A DNA stretch of 64,000 nucleotides from Vicinamibacterales bacterium (GCA_041659285.1 JBAZYO010000002.1:124001-188000); one strand, 5' to 3'; counted from the first letter of the stretch, positions 1 to 8,365 are shown. Numbers and translations: made by a program. Notes: generated from the letters alone by a model not told the origin.

Positions 1-676
1 GCCGGTTGCGGGCACGGCCCTCGGCGGCTTCGTTGGAGGCGCGGGGGTGAAACTCCGAATAGCCCGCCGCCGACAAGCGGTCCGGTGCAATGCCGCCTTG
101 CCCAATGAAGAACGCGATGACTTGCGTGGCGCGGGCGGTGGACAACTCGAAGTTCGACGTGAACCGCTCCGTGCGGATGGGTGTGTTGTCGGTGTGCCCT
201 TCAATGCGAATGGCGCTGGGCAGTTGTGCCATGACCGTGGCCACGCGGGCCAGCAGCGTCTCGGCATCCGGCGCGAGGTCGGCACGGCCGGTCGCGAATG
301 AGAACGCCTCGGGAATGGCCAGCACGAGTCCCCGGCGGTCTTCGATGAGTTCGAGGCGCCCCGACGTCAGGTCGGCGGCAAGCGCGTGTTCGATGGCCAT
401 CCGCACGTCCGGGTCGGGCTGCGCCGGCAACGCCGGGCCGACCAGCGCCGGCCCCTGCCCCAGCAACCCGTCGCTCGGAGGCGGCGGCAGTGGGGCGCCC
501 ACGGCCTGGCGCAGGCCCTGGGCCAGTTCCGGCAGCCGCCCCGCGTCCGCCGCCGCGACGGCGTACAGCGCGGTGAAGAGCGCGAACAACAACGTGACCA
601 GATCCGCATACGGCACCATCCACCGGTCTCGGGATGGGGCGCCGGCGCCGACTGGATGCCGCGCCCGTCGTCTCAC
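1..676 (-). CDS. motB: MotB, flagellar stator protein (3' end off the left edge)
   Basis: Stator protein that anchors MotA to peptidoglycan and forms the ion channel. The first ~225 residues are present; the gene runs off the left edge. After a basic N-terminus comes a short P-Y-A-D motif leading one transmembrane helix (residues ~23-42), with Asp25 as the expected ion-carrying residue. An Ala/Pro-rich linker follows, then an OmpA-like domain with E-G-H-T-D-N and N-F-E-L-S-x-x-R-A motifs. The start is GTG at 676-674, which shares the GTGA tetranucleotide with the motA stop, so the pair is translationally coupled. Identification is firm; the C-terminus is not seen. Confidence 0.93.
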   Translation of the reverse strand, partial: MRRRARHPVGAGAPSRDRWMVPYADLVTLLFALFTALYAVAAADAGRLPELAQGLRQAVGAPLPPPPSDGLLGQGPALVGPALPAQPDPDVRMAIEHALAADLTSGRLELIEDRRGLVLAIPEAFSFATGRADLAPDAETLLARVATVMAQLPSAIRIEGHTDNTPIRTERFTSNFELSTARATQVIAFFIGQGGIAPDRLSAAGYSEFHPRASNEAAEGRARNR

Positions 677-1467
677 GCCGCCCCCCGTGACGGTTCGTGT
701 CGCGACCGCAGAAAGCCGGCCAGGTACTCTTCGACCATGCGGGGATGGGCGGCCCGGCGAAGCACCACCGCGCCCTCGATGATCAGCTCACGGTGAAGCG
801 CGGCAGTCCGGCTCATCACGCGCAATCGCGACGCCAGGGGCAGCAGGACGAGGTTGGCTGACCCGACGCCGTAGACGGTGGCCACGAAGGCCACCGCGAT
901 TCCCCCGCCGACACCGGCCGGGGTCGCAAGATTTTCCATGACACGGATCAACCCGAGCACCGCGCCCAGAATGCCCAGGGTCGGGGCGTAACCGGCCGCT
1001 GTCTCCAGCACGAGGGCGCACTCTTCGTCGGCGTCTTCACGGGCATGGCTGAAAGTAGTGAGGGCCTGCCTGATCTCCTCCACCGGCTGGCCGTCGACGA
1101 CCAGGCCGAGGGCGCGCGCGAGAAAGGGATCGTCCGCGGCGGCGAGGTCGGACTCGAGCGACGCCGGCCCGCGGCGGACCACCCGGGCCGCGTAGTGCTC
1201 GAATCGGGTGATCAGCGCCGATTGGGCGTCAGGCATCACGCGGAAGACCTTCGATAACGCCGCTCCCGTCCGGACCAGGCGCGACCACGGAAAGCTCAAC
1301 ATCAGCGCCGCCGCCGTGCCGCCAAACACCACGAGGGCGGCGGTCGGCTGCACGAGCGCGTACCAGCGCCCGCCATCGGCCCACTGCGCCACGCCAATCA
1401 CGGCGGCCGTCAATCCGAGGCTCAGGATTGCGACCCGATCGCGACGGGGCCGCGGGCGCAGGCTCAT
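673..1467 (-). CDS. motA: MotA, flagellar stator proton/sodium channel protein
   Basis: 264-residue MotA/ExbB-family inner-membrane protein that couples ion flow to rotor torque. Four hydrophobic stretches are visible: two near the N-terminus (~12-30 and ~37-58, with an F-G-G-T motif) and two after the cytoplasmic loop (~158-178 with G-I-L-G-A-V-L-G-L and ~188-210 with A-V-A-F-V-A-T-x-Y-G). Length and order are normal for MotA. The ATG overlaps the stop of the upstream cytidylyltransferase by ATGA, and its stop overlaps motB by GTGA. Stator genes are therefore expressed as the tail of the sugar-nucleotide operon. Confidence 0.96.
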   Translation of the reverse strand: MSLRPRPRRDRVAILSLGLTAAVIGVAQWADGGRWYALVQPTAALVVFGGTAAALMLSFPWSRLVRTGAALSKVFRVMPDAQSALITRFEHYAARVVRRGPASLESDLAAADDPFLARALGLVVDGQPVEEIRQALTTFSHAREDADEECALVLETAAGYAPTLGILGAVLGLIRVMENLATPAGVGGGIAVAFVATVYGVGSANLVLLPLASRLRVMSRTAALHRELIIEGAVVLRRAAHPRMVEEYLAGFLRSRHEPSRGAA

Positions 1468-2183
1468 CTCGCCTTGGTCTCCGACTCGGGCTGGCGTTCG
1501 TCACGCAGTGCGTCCGCCGCCGCGATGAACGCGGACAAGGGCACCGGCGCCGCGGCGGCGCCGCCGGCGGCGGCATACAACCGTCGCATGGCTTCGAGGT
1601 CCTCAGCGGTATCCACGGTCAGCCGCACCTCGGGCCGCCGCAGGGCCCCGGGCGCCAGCGCGTCAAGAGCCACGAACCGGCGGTCGCGCCGGATCAGCGG
1701 AGTCACGTGCTCGCGATCGTATGGCTCGGTCGCCAGCAGGTCGGCATAGCGCAAGGCCGCACACGACACGGCCTCGACGCCCGCGCCGTATGGGAGCCCG
1801 TGTTCCAGCACATAGCCGGCCCCGGTGCGCCGCAGCAGTTCGAGCATGCGCCGCGGCGCGTCCATGTCGACGGCCGGGTTGTCGGCGGTGGCGCGGATGC
1901 ACTCGACGAGATCGAGCGTGGTGGCCGCCAGCACGTAACGGCCCAGCACGTCGTCGGCGGGCCCTCGCACGACCGGAACGTCGAGACGACCGGCCTCGGC
2001 AACCAGGACATCGTCTTCGGGTTGGGCCGTCGTCACCAGCACGACCGGCAGCCCGGAGCGGGCCCGCAACCGTTCGACGCAGTGCGCAAACAGCGACCGG
2101 CCTTCAATTGGGGCCAGTGACTTGCCGGGCAGGCGCGTCGAGCCCATGCGTGACTGCAGGAGAATGGCGGCACGCCCGCTCAT
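1464..2183 (-). CDS. SpsF/NeuA-like CMP-sugar cytidylyltransferase
   Basis: About 239 residues, cytidylyltransferase (CTP_transf_3) type, related to SpsF, PseF and LegF, which activate nonulosonic acids with CMP. The N-terminus carries the nucleotide-binding signature Q-S-R-M-G-S-T-R-L-P-G-K, followed by acidic T-A-D-N-P-x-x-D and D-R-E-H-V-T motifs typical of SpsF. The start is ATG at 2183-2181, overlapping the ATP-grasp gene stop by ATGA; an upstream in-frame extension is Arg-rich and non-homologous, so it is rejected. Context with NeuB- and PseG-like genes supports CMP-nonulosonate synthesis, probably for flagellin modification. The exact sugar cannot be told from sequence. Confidence 0.82.
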   Translation of the reverse strand: MSGRAAILLQSRMGSTRLPGKSLAPIEGRSLFAHCVERLRARSGLPVVLVTTAQPEDDVLVAEAGRLDVPVVRGPADDVLGRYVLAATTLDLVECIRATADNPAVDMDAPRRMLELLRRTGAGYVLEHGLPYGAGVEAVSCAALRYADLLATEPYDREHVTPLIRRDRRFVALDALAPGALRRPEVRLTVDTAEDLEAMRRLYAAAGGAAAAPVPLSAFIAAADALRDERQPESETKAR

Positions 2184-3190
2184 GCGACCGCTCCGATGGC
2201 GACTTCGGGTTGATGCATTGACAGCCTGACCTGTGAGTCTTCGAGAAACACGGATGCCTCGTAACTGGTGATCCACAACCGATCGCGAAACTGGCCGATG
2301 GCGGGCGGCACGGCACGGCCCGCGGCCAGATCGACCAGCATCCGCGGAAAATCCGCCCCCGCCTCAATCGTGAGGGGAATACCGCCAGAGAAGCGCGGGT
2401 TGATTTCAAACACGACGGGCCGTCCGCCGACGACCCGGCACTGGATGTTGATGGCGCCGGCGAACGGGATGGCCTTCGCGCATGCCTCGGCCAACTGAAT
2501 GAGCGAGGGATCGTTCACGGTGCAGCCCCGATCGATGACGCCGGCGCGAATGTGGTCGCGGCGCCGCGGCACGATTGACAGGGGACGGCCCGTGAAGTCG
2601 CACAGCATGTCGATGGTGAACTCGGCACCTTCGAGGTAGCCCTGGACGACCGGATTGGCCACGTAATCGAGAAAGAACGCAAGCTCACGGGCATTGCGGA
2701 CGACGTGGGCGCCTACACCGCCGCGGCCGTGCCTCGGCTTGATGAACAACGGATACCGCGGCGCGGCCGGCAGTTCGTGCGGCAGCCACGATTGGGCCGC
2801 GGCGATGCCGCGGGCGGCCAGCGCCACGCAGGTCGCGTGCTTGTCGTCGCAGAGCACCGAGGTCTCCGGGGCCGACACCGCGACCCACACCCCGTGGTTG
2901 GCGAAACGCGCGCGGGCCTGCCCGAACAGGGGTAATTCGTCGTCAATGGTCGGCACGACGAGCGACACTCCCTCGGCGACCGCGATCTCGAGTACCGCGT
3001 CCACGTAGCCGGGCTCACTGGCCAACGGCACCCGGAACGCCCGGTCGGCCGCGTACACCGCAGGTGACAGCGCATTGACGTCCGTCACCACGACCCTGCC
3101 GCCAAGCCCGGTGTCAAGCAGCGCCCGCTGAAAGGCCTGGACCAGCGGAACCCGCCGCGAGGCGGCGGTCACGAGCACGTTATGCGACAC
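2180..3190 (-). CDS. ATP-grasp family protein in nonulosonate operon
   Basis: 336-residue ATP-grasp enzyme resembling the carbamoyl-phosphate-synthase-like proteins common in surface-sugar clusters. A Rossmann-like N-terminal region (N-V-L-V-T-A-A) precedes the ATP-grasp core with I-K-P-R-H-G-R-G-G-V-G and the metal-binding F-E-I-N-P-R-F-S-G-G. Such enzymes ligate a carboxylate to an amine or similar group using ATP; the substrate here is unknown. It may decorate the nonulosonic acid or its precursor, by context only. Start chosen as GTG at 3190, giving M-S-H-N-V-L-V and an 11-base overlap with the NeuB-like gene; upstream codons are low-complexity Arg/Cys. Confidence 0.75.
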   Translation of the reverse strand: MSHNVLVTAASRRVPLVQAFQRALLDTGLGGRVVVTDVNALSPAVYAADRAFRVPLASEPGYVDAVLEIAVAEGVSLVVPTIDDELPLFGQARARFANHGVWVAVSAPETSVLCDDKHATCVALAARGIAAAQSWLPHELPAAPRYPLFIKPRHGRGGVGAHVVRNARELAFFLDYVANPVVQGYLEGAEFTIDMLCDFTGRPLSIVPRRRDHIRAGVIDRGCTVNDPSLIQLAEACAKAIPFAGAINIQCRVVGGRPVVFEINPRFSGGIPLTIEAGADFPRMLVDLAAGRAVPPAIGQFRDRLWITSYEASVFLEDSQVRLSMHQPEVAIGAVA

Positions 3191-4256
3191 GGCTGGCCTC
3201 GCGTGACGATCCCGCCAGGTCGAGGTCGAACAGCGGCAAGCCCGCCTCGACGTCATGCGCCAACCGGCAGCCGATCACGGCGCCCTGACGTTCCACCGGA
3301 ACGCCGGTGGCGGGCCGCAACGCGACCAGGTCGCCGGGCGCGAGGACGTGGCCCGCCGGCAACCGGCGAGCCGCATACAGTCCGCGGCGGCTGGCCGCCT
3401 TGTTCGGCGTCTCCGCCGGGACGCACGTCTTGTGGCCGGAGCCGAGCGCGGCCTGGGCCTGCGCCGCGGTCCGCACGGCCGCGGCCAGCTCCGCCGGCGT
3501 GCTGGACACGTCGGCGTCGATCGAGCCGTCGCCGCGTTCGAGGATGAGATGCCGTTCGTAGATCGACGCGCCGAGCGCGACGGCCAGCGGCAGCCCGGCG
3601 GTGTCGGCGCTATGATCCGAGAGGCCCACCGGGACGCCGAATTCGTCCGCCAGGGAGGCGATGACGCGGAGGTTCTCACTGCCCGCGGGCACGGGATACG
3701 CGGAGACGCAGTGCAATAGGGCCACCTGATCGGCCCCCGCGGCCTGCGCCCAGCCCAGCGCTCGCCGGACCTCGCTCAGGGCCGACATGCCGGTCGAAAT
3801 CACCAGGGGGCGTCGCGTCCGGGCGCACCGAACGATCAGTTCGGCCCACGTCACGTCGCCGCTGGCAATCTTGAACCCGTCGACGCCCAGACCGTCGAGC
3901 AGGTCGACGGCCGCTTCGGACAGCGGCGTCGCGAGGACCGCCAGGCGGTGTTCGCGCGCGCGCGCGATGATGCGACGGTGGGCCGCTTCGTCCAGTTCGA
4001 ACCGCGCGAAGAATTCGCGCATCGACGTCGCCGTCACGTGCGACGGCGCGGGCGCATTCGGCGCGACCAGCGCGGTGGCCTCGAGGGTCTGCAACTTGAT
4101 CGCCGAGGCGCCGGCCGCCGCGGCCGCATCGACCAGCGCCAGCGCGCGGTCGAGCGAGCCGCCGTGATTCAAGCCGATCTCGGCGATGACAAACACCGGC
4201 TCCGAGCTGGCGATCAGGCGACCGCCGACCTCACACTCCGCCCGATCAAAGGCCAT
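3180..4256 (-). CDS. NeuB/PseI/SpsE-like nonulosonic acid synthase
   Basis: 358 residues. NeuB-family enzymes condense phosphoenolpyruvate with a six-carbon amino sugar to make sialic, pseudaminic or legionaminic acid. Motifs seen: I-A-E-I-G-x-N-H-G-G near residue 25, K-L-Q-T, F-K-I-A-S-G-D, S-T-G-M, L-H-C-x-S-A-Y-P and G-L-S-D-H-S of the TIM barrel, then a C-terminal SAF (antifreeze-like) domain with R-G-L-Y-A-A-R. Start is ambiguous: ATG at 4256 gives the usual short N-terminus, while ATG at 4295 has the better Shine-Dalgarno (GAGG, 6-base spacing) and would add 13 residues. Sugar specificity is not determinable here. Confidence 0.88.
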   Translation of the reverse strand: MAFDRAECEVGGRLIASSEPVFVIAEIGLNHGGSLDRALALVDAAAAAGASAIKLQTLEATALVAPNAPAPSHVTATSMREFFARFELDEAAHRRIIARAREHRLAVLATPLSEAAVDLLDGLGVDGFKIASGDVTWAELIVRCARTRRPLVISTGMSALSEVRRALGWAQAAGADQVALLHCVSAYPVPAGSENLRVIASLADEFGVPVGLSDHSADTAGLPLAVALGASIYERHLILERGDGSIDADVSSTPAELAAAVRTAAQAQAALGSGHKTCVPAETPNKAASRRGLYAARRLPAGHVLAPGDLVALRPATGVPVERQGAVIGCRLAHDVEAGLPLFDLDLAGSSREASRVA

Positions 4257-4947
4257 GAACTCCCCCATGCCTTTCCATGAGCCGTTCCGCGACATGTGGC
4301 ACCTCGGTCAATGAGCGCACGGTCGCATCGGCGGCGTGCGTTGGTTGAATGAACGGCAGCCGGTAGGTGGCCACCTGAATGGTTCGCATGCCCGCGCGCG
4401 ACGCGCCGAGCATGTCGGCGACGGGATCGTCACCGACGAAGACCGATCGGCCGGCGGGCACGCCGAGACGCGCCGCGGCCTCGAGAAAGGGCCCGGCATC
4501 GGGCTTGCCCGCGCGCGTGCCCACCGCGTGGGCATAGACGATGGTGTCGACCAGCGGTGACAGTCCGAGAGCGGCGACCTTGCGCGCTTGCATCTCGGGA
4601 AGGCCGTTGGTCACGACCGCCAGCCGCCAGCGTGCGCGCAGGCCGACCAGTGTGTCGAAGGACGCGCGCGGCAGCCGCAGGCGCGGCCGATGCGCGCGAA
4701 TCATGTCGACCAGTGAGGGCACCAGCGAGAGCGGCAGCGCAAACCTGGAGAGGCAGCGCTGCAGTTCACGCCCCCGCTCCCCGTTCCGAGAGGCGTGGAG
4801 CAAGGCGGCGCGCGAGGCACGCCGCGGCACGCCCCAGGTCCGATCGAGATAGCGGGACACGGCGTCGAACCCGCTCTCGACGAAGCCGTCGAGGGGGTAC
4901 AGCGTGTCATCCAGGTCGAAGATCACAGCGCGTGTCTCAGGCCCCAA
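4246..4947 (-). CDS. HAD-family phosphatase
   Basis: 233-residue haloacid-dehalogenase hydrolase. All HAD motifs are present: D-L-D-D-T-L-Y with nucleophile Asp11 and Asp13, V-V-T-N-G (motif II), a Lys in K-P-D (motif III) and G-D-D-P-x-x-D (motif IV). Placed between the PseG-like and NeuB-like genes, it plausibly dephosphorylates the 9-phosphate of the nonulosonic acid or a precursor, although NeuB types that use free sugars would not need this. The start is TTG at 4947, favoured by GGAGG seven bases upstream. It overlaps the PseG-like stop by 11 bases. Confidence 0.85.
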   Translation of the reverse strand: MGPETRAVIFDLDDTLYPLDGFVESGFDAVSRYLDRTWGVPRRASRAALLHASRNGERGRELQRCLSRFALPLSLVPSLVDMIRAHRPRLRLPRASFDTLVGLRARWRLAVVTNGLPEMQARKVAALGLSPLVDTIVYAHAVGTRAGKPDAGPFLEAAARLGVPAGRSVFVGDDPVADMLGASRAGMRTIQVATYRLPFIQPTHAADATVRSLTEVPHVAERLMERHGGVHGL

Positions 4948-5953
4948 GCGGTGGCCTCCCTTCGACCAGTGGCGCGTCGAGCCACGGCCGCAGGCGGCCG
5001 GCCACCCGAAAGACGCCGCAGCCGTCGACCAGTCGCATCGCCGCCCGCGCCTGACGCCGGGCGGTGGCGGGAGCCATCAAGTCTTGCACCGCCGAAGCGA
5101 CACGCGCGGCGGTGGTCTGGTCACAGGACGGACCGCCGCCGTCCACGACCGCGCCGTGGCGGGCCATCGCGCGGATCGCCGGCCGCTGAGCGGCGGTGAC
5201 GGCGAGGGCCACCGTCGGCACGCCAAGCGCGCACGCCTCGTAGAGCGTGATCCCGCCGGCCACCACGGCCACCGCCGCCCCGGACAACTCCGCCACCAGC
5301 CCACCGGGCGCCGTGACCCACGATGCCCCGGCCAGCGCCGGCGCCTGACGCCGCCGAGAGAATCCGCGTGCCACGCGGATGTCGGCGCCGGGTATGCGAT
5401 CCGCGATCGCATCCACCAGGCACGCGGCCATGGCGTAAACATGCGCGCCGCCACCGAGCGCAATCAACACGCGGCCGGCCCGCGCCGACCGGCCAGCCTG
5501 TCGCGCCTCGTTCACGGCCGGGTCGAGGATGGCGTAACGCGGACCTCGCAGCACGTCGGCGCCACGCGCCGGCCGCGCCGTGACGCTCCCGTCGATCGAC
5601 AGATCGGACTCTGAGTCGCGGCCCTCGAGGTCCCGAATCGTCGCCACGGGCACACGGAGGCGGCGCGCCCGACGGACCCAGCGCGTTTCTTCGACGGGCG
5701 AGGGATCGTCCACGACGATCAGTGACGGTCTCCCTGTCGACACGCCCTCGTCACGCCCACCGCCGAGCACGCGCCAGCCAAGCGACGCGGCAATAGCGCG
5801 GGTCTGGCCCGAGCCCCGCAGCGAGACCACGGCGGGCACTCCCAGAGCGCTGGCCAGCGATCGGCAGCGCACCAGGTGGCCGAACCCAAGACGAGGTCCG
5901 GCCGCGACGCGAAACACGACCGTGGCCGGCGCGGCGCTGTCGATGACCGTCAT
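4937..5953 (-). CDS. pseG: PseG/SpsG-like UDP-sugar hydrolase
   Basis: 338-residue protein of the GT28-fold PseG/SpsG group, which removes UDP from the 2,4-diacetamido-trideoxy sugar before condensation by PseI. The N-terminal G-F-G-H-x-x-R-C-x-S-L-A motif has the catalytic-type His26. A long Rossmann half with V-V-D-D-P and the P-R-Y-A-I-L-D-P segment follow, then a C-terminal half with G-G-G-A-H and A-G-G-I-T-L-Y-E-A-C-A-L-G-V-P. ATG at 5953 overlaps the aminotransferase stop by ATGA. Assignment to the family is good; the nucleotide-sugar substrate is inferred from neighbours. Confidence 0.8.
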   Translation of the reverse strand: MTVIDSAAPATVVFRVAAGPRLGFGHLVRCRSLASALGVPAVVSLRGSGQTRAIAASLGWRVLGGGRDEGVSTGRPSLIVVDDPSPVEETRWVRRARRLRVPVATIRDLEGRDSESDLSIDGSVTARPARGADVLRGPRYAILDPAVNEARQAGRSARAGRVLIALGGGAHVYAMAACLVDAIADRIPGADIRVARGFSRRRQAPALAGASWVTAPGGLVAELSGAAVAVVAGGITLYEACALGVPTVALAVTAAQRPAIRAMARHGAVVDGGGPSCDQTTAARVASAVQDLMAPATARRQARAAMRLVDGCGVFRVAGRLRPWLDAPLVEGRPPLGA

Positions 5954-7122
5954 GCCCGTCCCAGCATGAGGCGGCGCAGGACCTCAATCACGCGGCCGGC
6001 GTCGGCGTGGCTCATGCCTCCGGACAGCGGCAGCGACAACACACGATCCGAGACCAATTCGGCATGCGGGAACATTCCGCGCGTCAACCCAAACCGTTGC
6101 GCGTAGTAAGGGTGCAGGTGCAGCGCGCGGAAGTGGACACTCGTCGCGATGCCCTCTTTGGCCATGGCCGCCGCGAGCGCGTCGCGGGTCCAGCCGGACT
6201 CGGGCGCGACGAGCACCGTATAGAGATGGCGCGCATGGCGATCGCCCTTGGCCACCGGGGCCGGCCGCGTGAGGGGCAGCCCGGCGAGCGCCTCGTCGTA
6301 CATGCGCCAGATGGCCTCGCGTCGCACGAGGTGCGGACCCAGGCGCGCCAGCTGGTGCAGGCCGATCGCCGCCTGCAGGTCCATCATGTTGTACTTGTAG
6401 CCGGGCATCACCACGTCGTAGTGGGGCGACCCGTTCGGCCCGTAGCGCGCCCACGCATCGCGGCTCATGCCGTGCAGGGCCGCGACGCGGGCGTACTCCG
6501 CGCCCTCGCGGGAGGAGGTCGTCAACATCCCGCCTTCGCCGGTCGTCAGGTTCTTGGTCGCGTAGAAGCTGAAGCACGAAAAATCGCCGGTCGTGCCGAT
6601 CTTGCGGCCTGCCGCGACCGCCTCGACGGCGTGCGCGGCGTCTTCGATCAGGATCAGGCCGGCGCGCGCCGCCACCGCCCGCATGCCGGCGACATCCACC
6701 GGACGCCCGGCGTAGTGCACGGGAATGATGGCGCGCGACCGCGGCGTCACCGCGGCGGCGGCGGCAGCCGGTGACAGGTTCCAGGTGACCGGGTCGATGT
6801 CGGCAAACACCGGCGTCGCGCCGGTGTGCACCACGACGTTGGCGGTCGCGCAGAAGGTCAACGGCGTGGTGATGACCTCGTCGCCGGGACCGATTTCCGA
6901 CGCCAGCAGCGCCAGGTGCAGGGCCGCCGTGCACGAGTTGACGGCGACCGCGTGCTCGACGCCAATGTACTCGGCAAACGCCCGCTCGAACTCGCGCACG
7001 CGGGGCCCCGTCGAGAGCCACCCCGAACGCATGGTGGCCACGACCTCGTCGATCTCCAGATGACCGATCGAGGGCGGGGCGAAGTTCACGACGCCGTCGG
7101 CCACCGTGGTGCTGACGGCCAT
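5950..7122 (-). CDS. DegT/DnrJ/EryC1 (PseC-like) sugar aminotransferase
   Basis: 390-residue PLP-dependent aminotransferase that would aminate a 4-keto-hexose bound to UDP. Motifs: S-T-G-P near residue 37, E-D-A-A-H-A with PLP-contacting Asp161, and F-Y-A-T-K-N-L-T-T-G-E-G-G with Schiff-base Lys190, followed by the family C-terminal region (V-H-Y-A-G, G-Y-K-Y-N). It fits the PseC/SpsC step. The preferred ATG at 7122-7120 overlaps the NHL-like stop as TGATG; an in-frame ATG at 7134 is a possible alternative. A much longer upstream frame is Arg-rich and overlaps the NHL-like gene, so it is not used. No PseB-type dehydratase lies in the window. Confidence 0.87.
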   Translation of the reverse strand: MAVSTTVADGVVNFAPPSIGHLEIDEVVATMRSGWLSTGPRVREFERAFAEYIGVEHAVAVNSCTAALHLALLASEIGPGDEVITTPLTFCATANVVVHTGATPVFADIDPVTWNLSPAAAAAAVTPRSRAIIPVHYAGRPVDVAGMRAVAARAGLILIEDAAHAVEAVAAGRKIGTTGDFSCFSFYATKNLTTGEGGMLTTSSREGAEYARVAALHGMSRDAWARYGPNGSPHYDVVMPGYKYNMMDLQAAIGLHQLARLGPHLVRREAIWRMYDEALAGLPLTRPAPVAKGDRHARHLYTVLVAPESGWTRDALAAAMAKEGIATSVHFRALHLHPYYAQRFGLTRGMFPHAELVSDRVLSLPLSGGMSHADAGRVIEVLRRLMLGRA

Positions 7123-7643
7123 CAATTCACCCACATCCGGGTCGGCAGCCATTCCCGGGGCGGCCGCGGCGCCGACCGGGTGCGGGGGCCATCGCCCAGA
7201 AGGGCTGAGGTCAAGTGGATCCGGGTCCGGGCGCCCTCGACGCCTTCCACCTCGAGGAACGGCGCGCGCCACCCGAGCGCGCACGGTGGCCCGATCGCCA
7301 CTTCCTGCTGGGGATTCACGTCGCCCACGAACACACCATCCAGTTCGAGGATCTGAATGCGCTGGTTCCCGTAGTCCGCGACGGCCAGCCAAAGCGCGTC
7401 GGGGCCGGACGCGGGCAGCCACTCACCACTGAATTCAGGCCGCACGAAGGCCAGGTCCAGTGGCGTGTTGAACTGTCCCGGGCCCCGGCCCCGTTCGCCG
7501 AACACGTGCAACAGCCGCTCGAACTCATCCGAGATCGTCACCCGGTGTCGAAGGGGATCGCAGCGATAGGTGAGGCGGCGGCCGTGTCCGCCCAGGCTCA
7601 CCTTGGCGACGCCGGTCACGAGATGCTCGATATGAGTCGTCAT
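7122..7643 (-). CDS. Small NHL-repeat-like protein
   Basis: 173 residues. The middle reads like NHL/beta-propeller blades: H-V-F-G-E-R-G-x-G-P-G-Q-F-N-T-P near residue 45 and V-A-D-Y-G-N-Q-R-I-Q-I-L near residue 85, typical of six-bladed propellers. Only about two to three repeats fit, so it is either a partial propeller or a small repeat protein. There is no signal peptide or transmembrane segment. Start ATG at 7643 overlaps the upstream gene stop as ATGA, and its own stop overlaps the aminotransferase start. A role in the sugar/flagellin operon is unknown; it could bind protein or glycan. Confidence 0.6.
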   Translation of the reverse strand: MTTHIEHLVTGVAKVSLGGHGRRLTYRCDPLRHRVTISDEFERLLHVFGERGRGPGQFNTPLDLAFVRPEFSGEWLPASGPDALWLAVADYGNQRIQILELDGVFVGDVNPQQEVAIGPPCALGWRAPFLEVEGVEGARTRIHLTSALLGDGPRTRSAPRPPREWLPTRMWVN

Positions 7644-8254
7644 GCCGCGCACCGGTCGTGCAGCGCGTCGAACACCGCGCCCCACTCGAGCAGCGCCGGC
7701 GCCAGGTCGAATTCCAGCGCATCGGCCACTGCCACCCAGTCTTGCCCGTGCTGCCCCTGCGCCATGACATCGAGCACGACACCGACGGCGCCGAGCACGT
7801 CGGCGGCACTGCCGCGGCCGCACGGCAGGTAATCCAGTTCGGTCCCGGCGGCCGTTGCCGAGGCCGCGGTCAGCATGGTGAGCGTGCGGATGGCCTCGAC
7901 CAGCGACGTCAGTTGCCCGTGGGCGTCCTGGAGGTCATGGCCGCGAAACGCCTGCCCGACCCGGCAGGACGCGGCCGCCAGCACCGGGAGGCTCTGCCCC
8001 GCGGTGCCCAGCGTGCCGCGCAGCACGCGGGCGCGATCGAGCATGTCGATGTCGATCGTGCGGATGCCGGCCAACGGCTGGGAGATCACGTCGGGCGCGC
8101 GAAATGACGGCTGGTCGACACCATCGAACCGGACCGCCGTCACCGCCTGCCGGCGCCCGGCGCACTCCTGATCCAACCCGTTCAGCAGGTCTCCCCACGT
8201 TTTCTGGCCGGAATCGAGCGGTCTGGGCGAGTCGTTGACCAGGCACTCCACCAT
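7640..8254 (-). CDS. Unknown helical protein, first gene of the nonulosonate-motAB operon
   Basis: 204 residues, not recognised. The sequence is mostly predicted helix, with short Asp/Ala/Leu-rich amphipathic runs, no transmembrane segment, no signal peptide and two or three scattered Cys. Start chosen at ATG 8254, whose AAGAGGAGAG ribosome site lies about eight bases upstream; the ATG six bases further upstream is too close to that site. It is translationally coupled to the NHL-like gene by ATGA. Position at the head of a flagellar-sugar and stator operon suggests a flagellar role, but no function can be given. Confidence 0.6.
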   Translation of the reverse strand: MVECLVNDSPRPLDSGQKTWGDLLNGLDQECAGRRQAVTAVRFDGVDQPSFRAPDVISQPLAGIRTIDIDMLDRARVLRGTLGTAGQSLPVLAAASCRVGQAFRGHDLQDAHGQLTSLVEAIRTLTMLTAASATAAGTELDYLPCGRGSAADVLGAVGVVLDVMAQGQHGQDWVAVADALEFDLAPALLEWGAVFDALHDRCAA

Positions 8255-8283
8255 TTGCATCTCTCCTCTTGCCGTCCCGCAGA

Positions 8284-8298
8284 GCGAGAAGCTTGCCA
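8284..8298 (-). promoter_or_regulatory. Sigma-54-like -24/-12 promoter for the 8254-1 minus operon
   Basis: Read on the minus strand, TGGCAAGCTTCTCGC keeps GG and GC at the strict sigma-54 spacing (TGGCA at -24, T-C-G-C at -12, one mismatch in each half). The predicted start is near 8272. That leaves an 18-base leader containing the AAGAGGAGAG ribosome site of the gene starting at 8254. Spotted by eye against the known consensus TGGCAC-N5-TTGC. A sigma-54-dependent activator is encoded at 60094-61497. Confidence 0.45.
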
Positions 8299-8365
8299 AC
8301 CGATCGCGTTTCGCGCCGGCCGCATCCGGACGCCTCGCCCACGCACCAACGCACCGCCGCAGTCG

